Part shown: positions 42,910 through 50,948 of the stretch, piece by piece | How positions within the stretch are numbered: position 1 is the first letter of the stretch | Layout of the letters: every line of letters begins with the position of its first letter | Assembly (NCBI RefSeq): GCF_015680235.1 | Contig: NZ_JADLJL010000021.1 | Coordinates: 1 to 64,000 of the forward strand | Origin: Pseudomonas guariconensis | Lineage (GTDB): Bacteria > Pseudomonadota > Gammaproteobacteria > Pseudomonadales > Pseudomonadaceae | Reading direction: 5' to 3' | DNA length: 64,000 bases | Translations under genes and position numbers: made by a program | Notes under the pieces: generated by a model | What the model saw: only the letters and a program-made list of their open reading frames with translations | Told to the model about the DNA's origin: nothing | Databases searched by the model: none

Positions 42910-43839
42910 TCAGACCAGCTTTTCCAGCTCCGGAACCGCTTCGAACAGGTCGGCGACCAGGCCATAATCGGCAACCTGGAAGATCGGCGCCTCTTCGTCC
43001 TTGTTGATCGCGACGATCACCTTGGAATCCTTCATGCCGGCCAAGTGCTGGATCGCGCCAGAGATACCGACGGCGATGTACAGCTGCGGGGCCACGATCT
43101 TGCCGGTCTGGCCGACCTGCATGTCGTTGGGCACGAAGCCTGCGTCGACCGCGGCACGCGAGGCACCGACGGCAGCGCCGAGCTTGTCGGCCAGCGCGTA
43201 CAGGTGCTTGAAGTTGTCACCATTGCCCATGCCACGACCGCCGGACACGACGATCTTGGCAGCGGTCAGTTCAGGACGATCGGACTTGGCCAGCTCTTCG
43301 CCGACGAAGGCAGACTTGCCCGCGTCGTGAACGGCACCGACAGCCTCGACCGCCGCCGAGCCACCTTCGGCGGCCACGGCGTCGAAACCGGTGGCGCGAA
43401 CGGTGATGACCTTGACCGCAGCGCTGGACTGCACGGTCGCGATGGCGTTACCGGCATAGATCGGGCGCTTGAAGGTATCGGCCGACTCGACCGCGATGAT
43501 CTCGGAGATCTGGTCGACGTCCAGCAGCGCGGCAACGCGCGGCAGGATGTTCTTGCCATTGGTGGTGGCCGAGGCCAGTACATGGCTGTAGCCCTTGCCC
43601 AGCTCGGCCACCAGCGGTGCGACGTTTTCCGGCAGGGCGTGGGCGTAGGCAGCGTTGTCTGCGACCAGCACCTTGGCAACGCCGGCGATCTTGGCGGCAG
43701 CTTCGGCGACGCCACCGACGTTCTGGCCTGCGACCAGCACGTGGATATCACCACCGATCTTGGCGGCAGCGGCAACAGTGTTCAGGGTGGCCGGGGCAAC
43801 GGCACCGTTTTCGTGTTCAGCGACAACCAGGATAGTCAT
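42910..43839 (-). CDS. etfA: Electron transfer flavoprotein, alpha subunit
   Basis: 309-residue ETF alpha, which binds FAD and passes electrons from acyl-CoA dehydrogenases to ETF-quinone oxidoreductase. The C-terminal FAD-binding signature [20 protein letters not shown] through [16 protein letters not shown] is intact. The N-terminal domain starts [17 protein letters not shown]. It follows etfB directly (TAA then ATG with no gap). It serves fatty-acid and propionyl-CoA-generating oxidation. Confidence 0.96.
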   Translation of the reverse strand: MTILVVAEHENGAVAPATLNTVAAAAKIGGDIHVLVAGQNVGGVAEAAAKIAGVAKVLVADNAAYAHALPENVAPLVAELGKGYSHVLASATTNGKNILPRVAALLDVDQISEIIAVESADTFKRPIYAGNAIATVQSSAAVKVITVRATGFDAVAAEGGSAAVEAVGAVHDAGKSAFVGEELAKSDRPELTAAKIVVSGGRGMGNGDNFKHLYALADKLGAAVGASRAAVDAGFVPNDMQVGQTGKIVAPQLYIAVGISGAIQHLAGMKDSKVIVAINKDEEAPIFQVADYGLVADLFEAVPELEKLV

Positions 43840-44589
43840 TTAGATTACCTTCGCCTCGTTCTTCAGTTTCTCGACCAGTTCGGCCACCGACTTGACCTTG
43901 ATGCCTGCGCTGCGAGCAGCCGGGGCTTCGACTTTCAGGGTCTTGGTGGTGGAAGCGGTGGAGACGCCCAGCGCGTCTGGAGTGACAGTCTCCAGCGGCT
44001 TCTTCTTGGCCTTCATGATGTTCGGCAGCGACGCGTAGCGCGGCTCGTTCAGACGCAGGTCGGTGGTGACGATCGCCGGCAGGTTCAGCGCGACGGTCTG
44101 CAGGCCGCCATCGATTTCGCGGGTCACGTTCAGTTTGTCGCCGGCGACTTCCACCTTGGAGGCGAAGGTGCCTTGCGCGTAGCCGGTCAGCGCAGCCAGC
44201 ATCTGGCCGGTCTGGTTGTTGTCGCTGTCGATGGCTTGCTTGCCGAGGATGACCAGCTGCGGCTGCTCTTTGTCGACAAGGGCTTTGAGGGCCTTGGCCA
44301 CGGCCAGGGAGTTCAGCTCTTCGGCAGTTTCGACCAGGATGGCGCGGTCTGCACCCAGGGCCAGGGCGGTACGCAGCTGCTCTTGGGCTGCGGTCGGGCC
44401 GACGGCAACGGCGACGATCTCAGTGGCCACGCCCTTCTCTTTCAGGCGTACGGCTTCTTCGACGGCGATCTCGCAGAAGGGGTTCATGGACATCTTGACG
44501 TTTGCAAGGTCGACGCCGGAGTTGTCCGCCTTGACGCGAACCTTGACGTTGTAGTCGACCACTCGTTTGACAGCTACAAGAACCTTCAT
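43840..44589 (-). CDS. etfB: Electron transfer flavoprotein, beta subunit
   Basis: 249-residue ETF beta, which binds AMP and forms the heterodimer with EtfA. Family landmarks are [19 protein letters not shown] at the start, [18 protein letters not shown], the recognition-loop region [10 protein letters not shown] and the conserved [17 protein letters not shown]. It is first in the etfBA operon and divergent from the ETF-QO gene; the shared region carries a PsrA-like box. Confidence 0.96.
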   Translation of the reverse strand: MKVLVAVKRVVDYNVKVRVKADNSGVDLANVKMSMNPFCEIAVEEAVRLKEKGVATEIVAVAVGPTAAQEQLRTALALGADRAILVETAEELNSLAVAKALKALVDKEQPQLVILGKQAIDSDNNQTGQMLAALTGYAQGTFASKVEVAGDKLNVTREIDGGLQTVALNLPAIVTTDLRLNEPRYASLPNIMKAKKKPLETVTPDALGVSTASTTKTLKVEAPAARSAGIKVKSVAELVEKLKNEAKVI

Positions 44590-44962
44590 GGATTCCTCGT
44601 TACTCTCCGGTGAAAAGAATGTCGCCTGGGGCGGGCCCGGCGATTGCGCGTGGGTACAAGGGCACCTCTAAAAACGTTCCTGGCTGCAAGGTATTTCTGT
44701 GACCGAACAGTCTTGTATCGACTCCACAGGCAAAACCCACGGGTCATTTCCTGTCGTGGCGTGTAGACTCCACTACAAAACCGGATTCGGCCCGAAAACC
44801 CTGCTCCACGCCTGGTCTTTAGGGGTGCGCCTGCGCCCGGCGGTCAGCCTACGGCGAGCGTAAAACCGCTCGTATCTTGACCGTAACACCCAATCCGGTC
44901 AATACGGCAAATCGGCCAGCCTCCAGCTGCGTCGCAGTGATTTTACTGGGCTCCGGCAAATT

Positions 44963-44976
44963 CAAACAAACGTTTG
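44963..44976. promoter_or_regulatory. PsrA-like operator between the etf genes
   Basis: CAAAC-AAAC-GTTTG, embedded in the perfect palindrome ACAAACGTTTGT, fits (G/C)AAAC-N2-4-GTTT(G/C). It directly abuts the candidate -35. PsrA has been reported to repress these etf genes in P. aeruginosa, which supports the call. Confidence 0.7.
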
Positions 44977-44978
44977 TA

Positions 44979-45007
44979 TTGGACCCGCCAAGTGGTGTAG
45001 ATATAAT
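44979..45007 (+). promoter_or_regulatory. Promoter of the ETF-QO gene
   Basis: TTGGAC (44979-44984), 17-base spacer and consensus TATAAT (45002-45007), 129 bases before the GTG start. The overlapping PsrA-like box would block polymerase. Confidence 0.65.
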
Positions 45008-45135
45008 GCGCGGCCAAGACAAAGCGGTGTAGTCCGTCATCCACGAAGCTACAGCTTACACAGCCGTGCATGACCCTCCATCACCCAAAAAGACAAGACA
45101 AGCAACAGCGATGAGCCTTGAGTAGGAGAGAACCA

Positions 45136-46800
45136 GTGGAACGCGAATACATGGAATTCGACGTGGTCATCGTCGGCGCAGGCCCGGCGGGCCTGTCCGC
45201 CGCCTGCCGCCTGAAGCAGAAGGCCGCCGAAGCCGGTAACGAGATCAGCGTCTGCGTGGTCGAGAAAGGCTCTGAGGTGGGCGCCCACATCCTCTCCGGC
45301 GCGGTCTTCGAGCCCCGTGCCCTGAACGAGCTGTTCCCCGACTGGAAGGAGCTCGGTGCACCGCTGAACACCGAGGTCAAACGCGACGACATCTATGTGC
45401 TCAAGGATGCCGCCAGTTCGACCAAGGTCCCTGACCTGTTCGTGCCCAAGACCATGCACAACCAGGGCAACTACATCATTTCCCTGGGCAATCTGTGCCG
45501 CTGGCTGGCCCAGCAGGCCGAGAACCTGGGCGTCGAGATCTACCCGGGCTTCGCCGCCCAGGAAGCGCTGTTCGACGAGAACGGCGTGGTCCGCGGCATC
45601 ATTACCGGTGACCTGGGTGTCGACCGCGAAGGCAACCCCAAGGACGGCCTGTACACCCCAGGCATGGAACTGCGCGCCAAGTACACCCTGTTCGCCGAAG
45701 GCTGCCGTGGCCACATCGGCAAGCAGCTGATCAAGCGCTTCAACCTCGACAGCGAAGCCGACGTGCAGCACTACGGCATCGGCCTGAAGGAAATCTGGGA
45801 AATCGACCCGGCCAAGCACGAGCAGGGCCTGGTGGTGCACACCGCTGGCTGGCCGCTGGATGTGATGAGCGCCGAGAACACCGGCGGTTCCTTCCTCTAT
45901 CACCTGGAAAACAACCAGGTGGTGGTCGGCCTGATCGTCGACCTCTCCTACGCCAACCCGTACCTGTCGCCCTTCGACGAGTTCCAGCGCCTGAAGCACC
46001 ACCCGGTGATCAGCCAGTACCTCGAAGGCGGCAAGCGCATCAGCTATGGTGCCCGCGCCATCTGCAAGGGCGGCCTGAACTCGCTGCCGAAGATGGTATT
46101 CAATGGCGGCGCGCTGATCGGTTGCGACCTGGGCACCCTGAACTTCGCCAAGATCAAGGGCAGCCACACTGCGATGAAATCCGGCATGCTCGCTGCCGAC
46201 GCGGTGGCCGATGCCCTGCTCGCCGGCGGCGAAGGTGGCGATACGCTCGACAGCTATGTCAGCGCCTTCAAGGCCAGCTGGCTGTACGAAGAGCTGTACG
46301 CCAGCCGCAACTTCGGCCCGGCCATGCACAAGTTCGGCCCGATCCTCGGCGCGGCCTTCAACTATGTCGACCAGAACTGGTTCGGCGGCAAGCTGCCGTT
46401 CACCCTGCACGACACCAAGCCGGACTACGCCTGCCTGAAGCTGGCCGCCGACGCGAAGAAGATCGACTACCCGAAACCGGACGGAAAGCTCAGCTTCGAC
46501 AAGCTCAGCTCGGTATTCCTCTCCAGCACCAACCATGAAGAGGAACAACCCTGCCACCTGAAGCTGGCTGACCCGAACGTGCCGATCGCCAGCAACCTGC
46601 CGCTGTACGACGAACCGGCCCAGCGCTACTGCCCGGCGGGCGTGTACGAGGTGGTCACCCAGGAAGACGGCAGCAAGCGCTTCCAGATCAACGCGCAGAA
46701 CTGCGTGCACTGCAAGACCTGCGACATCAAGGACCCAGCCCAGAACATCACCTGGGTCACTCCTGAAGGCGCAGGCGGGCCGAACTACCCGAACATGTAA
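45136..46800 (+). CDS. Electron transfer flavoprotein-ubiquinone oxidoreductase
   Basis: 554-residue membrane-associated flavoprotein that moves electrons from ETF to the quinone pool. FAD-binding GAGPAGLSAACRL is near residue 15, and the C-terminal ferredoxin-like [4Fe-4S] site shows NCVHCKTCDIKDP with a further Cys in YCPAGVYEV. The start is GTG 45136 with AGGAGAG eight bases upstream; the ORF opens slightly earlier. It is divergent from etfBA, giving the complete electron route. A strong terminator follows. Confidence 0.95.
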   Translation: MEREYMEFDVVIVGAGPAGLSAACRLKQKAAEAGNEISVCVVEKGSEVGAHILSGAVFEPRALNELFPDWKELGAPLNTEVKRDDIYVLKDAASSTKVPDLFVPKTMHNQGNYIISLGNLCRWLAQQAENLGVEIYPGFAAQEALFDENGVVRGIITGDLGVDREGNPKDGLYTPGMELRAKYTLFAEGCRGHIGKQLIKRFNLDSEADVQHYGIGLKEIWEIDPAKHEQGLVVHTAGWPLDVMSAENTGGSFLYHLENNQVVVGLIVDLSYANPYLSPFDEFQRLKHHPVISQYLEGGKRISYGARAICKGGLNSLPKMVFNGGALIGCDLGTLNFAKIKGSHTAMKSGMLAADAVADALLAGGEGGDTLDSYVSAFKASWLYEELYASRNFGPAMHKFGPILGAAFNYVDQNWFGGKLPFTLHDTKPDYACLKLAADAKKIDYPKPDGKLSFDKLSSVFLSSTNHEEEQPCHLKLADPNVPIASNLPLYDEPAQRYCPAGVYEVVTQEDGSKRFQINAQNCVHCKTCDIKDPAQNITWVTPEGAGGPNYPNM

Positions 46801-46826
46801 ACACCCTGCCCTCGCGGCCACGAAAA

Positions 46827-46851
46827 GCCCCCGATTTCGGGGGCTTTTTTT
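46827..46851 (+). terminator. Terminator after the ETF-QO gene
   Basis: GCCCCCGA (46827-46834) pairs with TCGGGGGC (46837-46844) and is followed by seven T. Confidence 0.93.
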
Positions 46852-46893
46852 ATGGCCTTAGAAGTGTTCGTCGTGAAAGGTTCGGCGCCTGTG

Positions 46894-46925
46894 AGATCGC
46901 GCGCCGCACGGGCGGCGCGCGATCT
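46894..46925. repeat. GATCG-type palindromic hairpin, copy 1
   Basis: AGATCGCGCGCCGC and GCGGCGCGCGATCT form a perfect 14-base stem over ACGG. It is a different family from the GGCTTGCC REPs and matches the larger copy at 57111. Confidence 0.75.
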
Positions 46926-47014
46926 ACGCATCACCTCAAACCCCAAGATAGGCACCCACCACCCTACTCATCTTCCGACAAGCCCATACCCTTCCCTACA
47001 TTCCGTGAAGAACC

Positions 47015-48340
47015 TCATTTGTCACCACACATGATCGGCACCGGTTCAGCGGCAACGCCCAGCGATTCGCGGCGCCCGAAATACCAGGCGGTGAGCGCAC
47101 CGACCAGGCCCATCAGCAGACAAAAGCCGACACACACCCAGGGGCTCCATGGCATCAACGCAATCAATGCCAACGGGGTAGTGCTGGCCCACAGGGCATA
47201 GGCGACGTTGTAGGTGAACGAAATGCCGGACACGCGGATCTGCGCAGGGAACAACCCGACCATCACCGACGGCACCACCCCGACCACGCCACAGCACAAC
47301 CCGGCCAACGCATAGGCCAGCCAGATCCAGCCCGCCTGCCCGACCAGGCTGGCGTACAGCGCGCCAATGCCCAGGGGCAGCAACAGGCTGTAGAGCATCA
47401 GCGCACGCCAGGCGCCGATGCGGTCGACCAGCATTCCCGCCAGCACGCAGCCGATATTGAGGAACACGATGCCCACGCTGCTCAAGGCGAAGGTATGCCC
47501 GGCAGCGATGCCGAAGCGTTGCTGCATGACGGTCGGCGTAATGACCACCAGCACCACCACCGCCGAGGTCAGCACGCACGTCAGCAGCGCCGCCGGGATC
47601 AGTGCCCGGCGATGCTCGCCCAGCACACTGCGCAGCGGGAAGGCCACCGGCTGTTCCTGGCGCTCGCGCAGGGCCAGGAACACCGGGGTTTCGCTCAGCC
47701 AGCGGCGCAGCCACACGCCAACGACGCCGAACACGCCACCCAGCAGGAATGGGTAGCGCCAGGCATAGTCGAGAATCTCCTGCGGGCTGTACACCTGCGC
47801 CAGCAAGGTCGCGGTCAGGGCGCCGAGCAGGTAGCCGAACGTCAGCCCGGCCTGCAGGAACCCCAGGGCATAGCCACGCCGGCCTTGGGGTGCGTGCTCG
47901 GCGACGAAGGTCCAGGCGCTGGGTACCTCGCCGCCCACCGCCGCACCCTGGAGGATACGCAAGGCCAGCAGGATCAGCGGCGCGGCATAGCCGATGTCGG
48001 CATAGGTCGGCATCACCCCGATCAGCAGGCAGGGCAAGGCCATCATCAGGATGCTCAGGCTGAACACCCGCTTGCGCCCCAGGTGGTCGGCGAAGTGGGC
48101 CATGAGGATGCCGCCCAGGGGCCGGGCCAGGTAACCGGTGACGAAAATCCCGAAGCTCTGCAGCAGCCGCAGCCACTCGGGCATTTCCGGGGGGAAAAAC
48201 AGCTGGCTCAAGGTCAGGGCAAAGAACACGAAGATGATGAAATCGTAGATTTCCAGCGCGCCGCCCAGCGCCGCCAGGCCCAGGGTCCTGTGGTCGCCGC
48301 GGCTGAACCGGGGCGGGCGGGCGGTATCGATGGCTGTCAT
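47015..48340 (-). CDS. MFS transporter, metabolite:H+ symporter type
   Basis: 441-residue inner-membrane transporter with about 12 helices. The MHS-subfamily loop GRPLGGILMAHFADHLGRKR after TM2 and PSAWTFVAEHAPQGRRG near TM5 point to the ProP/citrate/shikimate type symporters. I chose ATG 48340 (MTAIDTARPPRF); the ORF opens ten codons earlier. The substrate cannot be told from sequence. The neighbours are unrelated (ETF-QO on one side, a receiver-like protein on the other). Confidence 0.87.
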   Translation of the reverse strand: MTAIDTARPPRFSRGDHRTLGLAALGGALEIYDFIIFVFFALTLSQLFFPPEMPEWLRLLQSFGIFVTGYLARPLGGILMAHFADHLGRKRVFSLSILMMALPCLLIGVMPTYADIGYAAPLILLALRILQGAAVGGEVPSAWTFVAEHAPQGRRGYALGFLQAGLTFGYLLGALTATLLAQVYSPQEILDYAWRYPFLLGGVFGVVGVWLRRWLSETPVFLALRERQEQPVAFPLRSVLGEHRRALIPAALLTCVLTSAVVVLVVITPTVMQQRFGIAAGHTFALSSVGIVFLNIGCVLAGMLVDRIGAWRALMLYSLLLPLGIGALYASLVGQAGWIWLAYALAGLCCGVVGVVPSVMVGLFPAQIRVSGISFTYNVAYALWASTTPLALIALMPWSPWVCVGFCLLMGLVGALTAWYFGRRESLGVAAEPVPIMCGDK

Positions 48341-48406
48341 GGCAAGGTTCCACAGATCGGCAAAGGGCAAGAGGATAACAAATGCCCGCGGCCAGCCCCA
48401 CGCGAC

Positions 48407-48892
48407 TCAGGTCGAGCGGCTGAACACCGTGCGGCCGAAGTTCATCCGTCGGCTGGAACCGAGCGCGTCACGGGGCAACCCTGGCGGCAGGAGCACCTGC
48501 CCCACCAGGGCGGGCTCATCGATGATCGCCATGAACGATTGCAAGGCTTCGTCGTCCGGTACCTGGGGCAGGCTGACACTGACAGCCTGGCGCTGCGCCC
48601 GGGGTACCGCAGGCAGCTTCGGGTGCTGGGAGTGGTACAACAGCGCATGCTGGATCTGCGCGCTGCAACGGCAGAACCGCACCAGGTCGACGCCGGCGTG
48701 GCTGGCCAGCTCGATGCTGCCGATCAGCAGGTGGAATGGCTGCAGCGCACTTTGCACCAGGCGCTGCAGGTCTTCGAAGCTCTCTACGGGGGCGATGCGG
48801 TAATAGCCCAGGCCATTGAGCATCTTTTCCAGCTGCAGGCGCTGGCACGGATGCTCATCGGCAATGAGGATGCGCAGGGTCTTGTTTGGCAT
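48407..48892 (-). CDS. Degenerate receiver-like protein
   Basis: 161 residues. The N-terminal half resembles a response-regulator receiver (LRILIADEHPCQRLQLEKML, with acidic Asp12/Glu13), but the phospho-acceptor strand reads FHLLIGSIEL where an Asp is expected, and no DNA-binding domain follows. It is therefore probably a phosphorylation-independent or binding-only receiver. The C-terminus (LPPGLPRDALGSSRRMNFGR) is of unknown type. It lies 200 bases from the ECF sigma gene on the same strand, but the gap makes co-transcription uncertain. Confidence 0.6.
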   Translation of the reverse strand: MPNKTLRILIADEHPCQRLQLEKMLNGLGYYRIAPVESFEDLQRLVQSALQPFHLLIGSIELASHAGVDLVRFCRCSAQIQHALLYHSQHPKLPAVPRAQRQAVSVSLPQVPDDEALQSFMAIIDEPALVGQVLLPPGLPRDALGSSRRMNFGRTVFSRST

Positions 48893-49092
48893 CGTCTGGA
48901 CCTGGGCAACAAGGTGTTGAGGGAAATTCCCTGACCATTACTGCGCCAGTTGAGGCAACCGCCAGAACGGTGCGGGCGGGGGTCTTTCTTGATAGTTGTC
49001 GTGAAACGGGGAGAAATCAAGTCGCCGACAGGGGGAATTTTCGAGCTGCTTCCCAGGGTGTAACAGGGCTGATACGCCTGCTCGCAGGCACC

Positions 49093-49584
49093 TCAGGATT
49101 CCCATTGGCGCATGCGCACGCGGCAGTGTTTCATGGCGTTGACGATGTGCTTTTCCACCAGGCTGCGGGAGATGCCCAGGCGCTCGGCGATTTGCTGATG
49201 CGACAGGCCTTCGAGCTTGCGTAACAGGAAGCTGTCCCGGCACGGCCCGCTGAGCTCGTCCAGAGCCCGCTGCATCAATTCCAGGCGCTGGTCCAGCTGC
49301 ATGCGCTGGGACAACCCCGGCCCATGCCAGCGCTCGTCGGTGTCGAGCACTTCCAGCGGCTCGGCCTGACGCACCTGATGGCGCCGGTGGCGATCGACCA
49401 CCAGGTTCAAGGCGGTGCGGTAGAGAAAAGCGCGCGGGTGTTCGATGCGCTGCGCGTCGGTCCGCTCCAGCACCCTCAGGTAGGCATCATGGGCGACATC
49501 CTCCGCCGCCTGGCGATTGCCCAGGCGCGCGCAAAGGAAACTCACCAGCTCACGATAGTAATGTTCCACGACGGTACCTGGCAT
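49093..49584 (-). CDS. ECF RNA polymerase sigma factor, FecI/FpvI type
   Basis: 163 residues from the ATG at 49584 (an in-frame GTG five codons earlier is possible). Region 2 includes GNRQAAEDVAHDAYLRVLER and PRAFLYRTALNLVVDRHRRH; region 4 is SFLLRKLEGLSHQQIAERLG with ISRSLVEKHIVNAMKHCRVR. It belongs to the iron-starvation sigma factors. No FecR-type anti-sigma gene lies beside it. A Fur-box match 66 bases upstream implies iron repression, and it is divergent from pvdR. It looks more like FecI/FpvI than PvdS itself. Confidence 0.85.
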   Translation of the reverse strand: MPGTVVEHYYRELVSFLCARLGNRQAAEDVAHDAYLRVLERTDAQRIEHPRAFLYRTALNLVVDRHRRHQVRQAEPLEVLDTDERWHGPGLSQRMQLDQRLELMQRALDELSGPCRDSFLLRKLEGLSHQQIAERLGISRSLVEKHIVNAMKHCRVRMRQWES

Positions 49585-49649
49585 TTCCCTGCTCGACACT
49601 AGTAGACCGGCCCACGGGACAGCGTGATATCAGCGCGGCATCTTACAAA

Positions 49650-49664
49650 TTATAATGATTCTCA
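49650..49664. promoter_or_regulatory. Fur box between the sigma gene and pvdR
   Basis: TTATAATGATTCTCA matches the 7-1-7 Fur consensus TGATAAT-N-ATTATCA at 12 of the 14 defined positions. It overlaps TATAAT elements readable on both strands. Confidence 0.7.
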
Positions 49665-49684
49665 GCAACAGCGAGCCCCTCGGT

Positions 49685-49708
49685 TAAATCCCGCCACCTG
49701 GCCTTCGT
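49685..49708 (+). promoter_or_regulatory. PvdS-type iron-starvation promoter of pvdR
   Basis: TAAAT (49685-49689), 16 bases, CGT (49706-49708): an exact match to the IS box TAAAT-N16-CGT, including the commonly seen TAAATCCC flank. It is 68 bases before the pvdR ATG. Confidence 0.8.
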
Positions 49709-49775
49709 CTATCGGTGACCTCCTTGCGCACCCTGATTGGCGGCGCATGGCCATTACTCCTGGCTGGAAGTTCCC

Positions 49776-50948
49776 ATGAGACGTTTGACCATCACCCGCC
49801 GTCGCATCTTGTTCGGTGGCCTGGGCCTGCTTGGCCTGGGTGGCCTGCTGGCCTGGAAGACCCTGCCCTTCGGCGCACAGCCGGTGAGCACCGTGGCCGT
49901 CACCCGCGCCGACATCGAAAGCAGCGTGACCGCCCTGGGCACACTGCAGCCACGGCGCTATGTCGATGTAGGCGCCCAGGCCTCCGGGCAGATCCGCAAA
50001 CTGCACGTGGAAGTGGGCGAGGCCGTGCGCCAGGGCCAACTGCTGGTGGAGATCGACCCTTCCACCCAGCAGGCCAGGCTCGACGCCGGGCGCTTTTCGA
50101 TCGACAACCTCAAGGCCCAGCTGGCCGAACAACGCGCCCAGTACCAGTTGGCCAGCCAGCAGTACAAGCGCCAGCGCGACCTGGCCGCCGCCGGTGCCAC
50201 ACGGGCCGAGGACCTGCAGGCGGCACAGGCCCAACTCAAGGTGACCCAGGCCCGCATCGACATGTACCAGGCGCAGATTCGCCAGGCCCAGGCCAGCCTG
50301 CGCAGCGACGAGGCCGAGCTGGGCTACACGCGCATCTATGCGCCCATGGCCGGGACCGTGGTAGCGGTGGATGCCCGGGAAGGCCAGACTCTCAACGCCC
50401 AACAGCAGACCCCGTTGATCCTGCGCATCGCCAAGCTCTCGCCGATGACCGTCTGGGCCCAAGTCTCGGAGGCCGACATCGGTAAGGTCCAACCCGGTAT
50501 GACCGCCTATTTCACCACCCTGGCCGGCGGCAAGCGGCGCTGGACCAGCACCGTCCGGCAGATCCTGCCGATCCCACCCAAGCCATTGGACCAGGCCAAC
50601 CAGGGTGGCGGCAGCCCGGCCAGCGCCGGCACCACCGGCAGCAAGGTGGTGCAGTACACCGTACTGCTGGATGTCGACAACCCCGATGGTGCGCTGATGG
50701 CGGAGATGACCACCCAGGTGTTCTTCGTCGCAGGCCAGGCCCGGCAGGTCCTTACCGCGCCTTTGGCCGCCCTGGAGGATACCGCCGGGGATGACCTGCG
50801 CCTGGCTCAGGTGTTGGGCCGCGATGGCAAGGTCGAACAGCGCCAGGTGCGCACGGGGCTGAGCGACCGCTTGCGGGTGCAGATCCTCGACGGCCTGCGC
50901 GAAGGCGAGCACCTGGTCATCGGCGCGCCAGCCGCCAGCGGAGGTTGA
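49776..50948 (+). CDS. pvdR: Pyoverdine efflux periplasmic adaptor (MacA-like)
   Basis: 390-residue membrane-fusion protein. It has an N-terminal inner-membrane anchor (about 9-28, ILFGGLGLLGLGGLLAW), a lipoyl half-motif, a coiled-coil hairpin (about 90-185, QLAEQRAQYQLASQQYKRQR) and a beta-barrel domain. With PvdT and OpmQ it forms the tripartite pump that secretes newly made pyoverdine and recycles it after iron release. The start ATG 49776 has GGAAG upstream. PvdS-type and Fur sites lie in its promoter region. The stop abuts pvdT. Confidence 0.92.
   Translation: MRRLTITRRRILFGGLGLLGLGGLLAWKTLPFGAQPVSTVAVTRADIESSVTALGTLQPRRYVDVGAQASGQIRKLHVEVGEAVRQGQLLVEIDPSTQQARLDAGRFSIDNLKAQLAEQRAQYQLASQQYKRQRDLAAAGATRAEDLQAAQAQLKVTQARIDMYQAQIRQAQASLRSDEAELGYTRIYAPMAGTVVAVDAREGQTLNAQQQTPLILRIAKLSPMTVWAQVSEADIGKVQPGMTAYFTTLAGGKRRWTSTVRQILPIPPKPLDQANQGGGSPASAGTTGSKVVQYTVLLDVDNPDGALMAEMTTQVFFVAGQARQVLTAPLAALEDTAGDDLRLAQVLGRDGKVEQRQVRTGLSDRLRVQILDGLREGEHLVIGAPAASGG

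Larger units (their letters stand above)
44590..45135. other. Regulatory gap between etfB and the ETF-QO gene
   Basis: 546 bases without a convincing gene; the 63-codon minus-strand ORF near 44849 lacks a start site and coding signature. The right third contains the PsrA-like box and a strong TATAAT promoter for the ETF-QO gene. The etfB promoter was not identified by eye. Confidence 0.6.

Noticed and set aside
44849..45040. 63-codon minus-strand ORF in the etf gap
   Set aside because: Overlaps the PsrA-like box and ETF-QO promoter, no ribosome binding site, no family.
47046..48401. 451-codon minus-strand ORF in another frame of the MFS gene
   Set aside because: Arg/Ala/Gly/Pro-rich out-of-frame reading; the true frame has 12 helices and the MHS signature.
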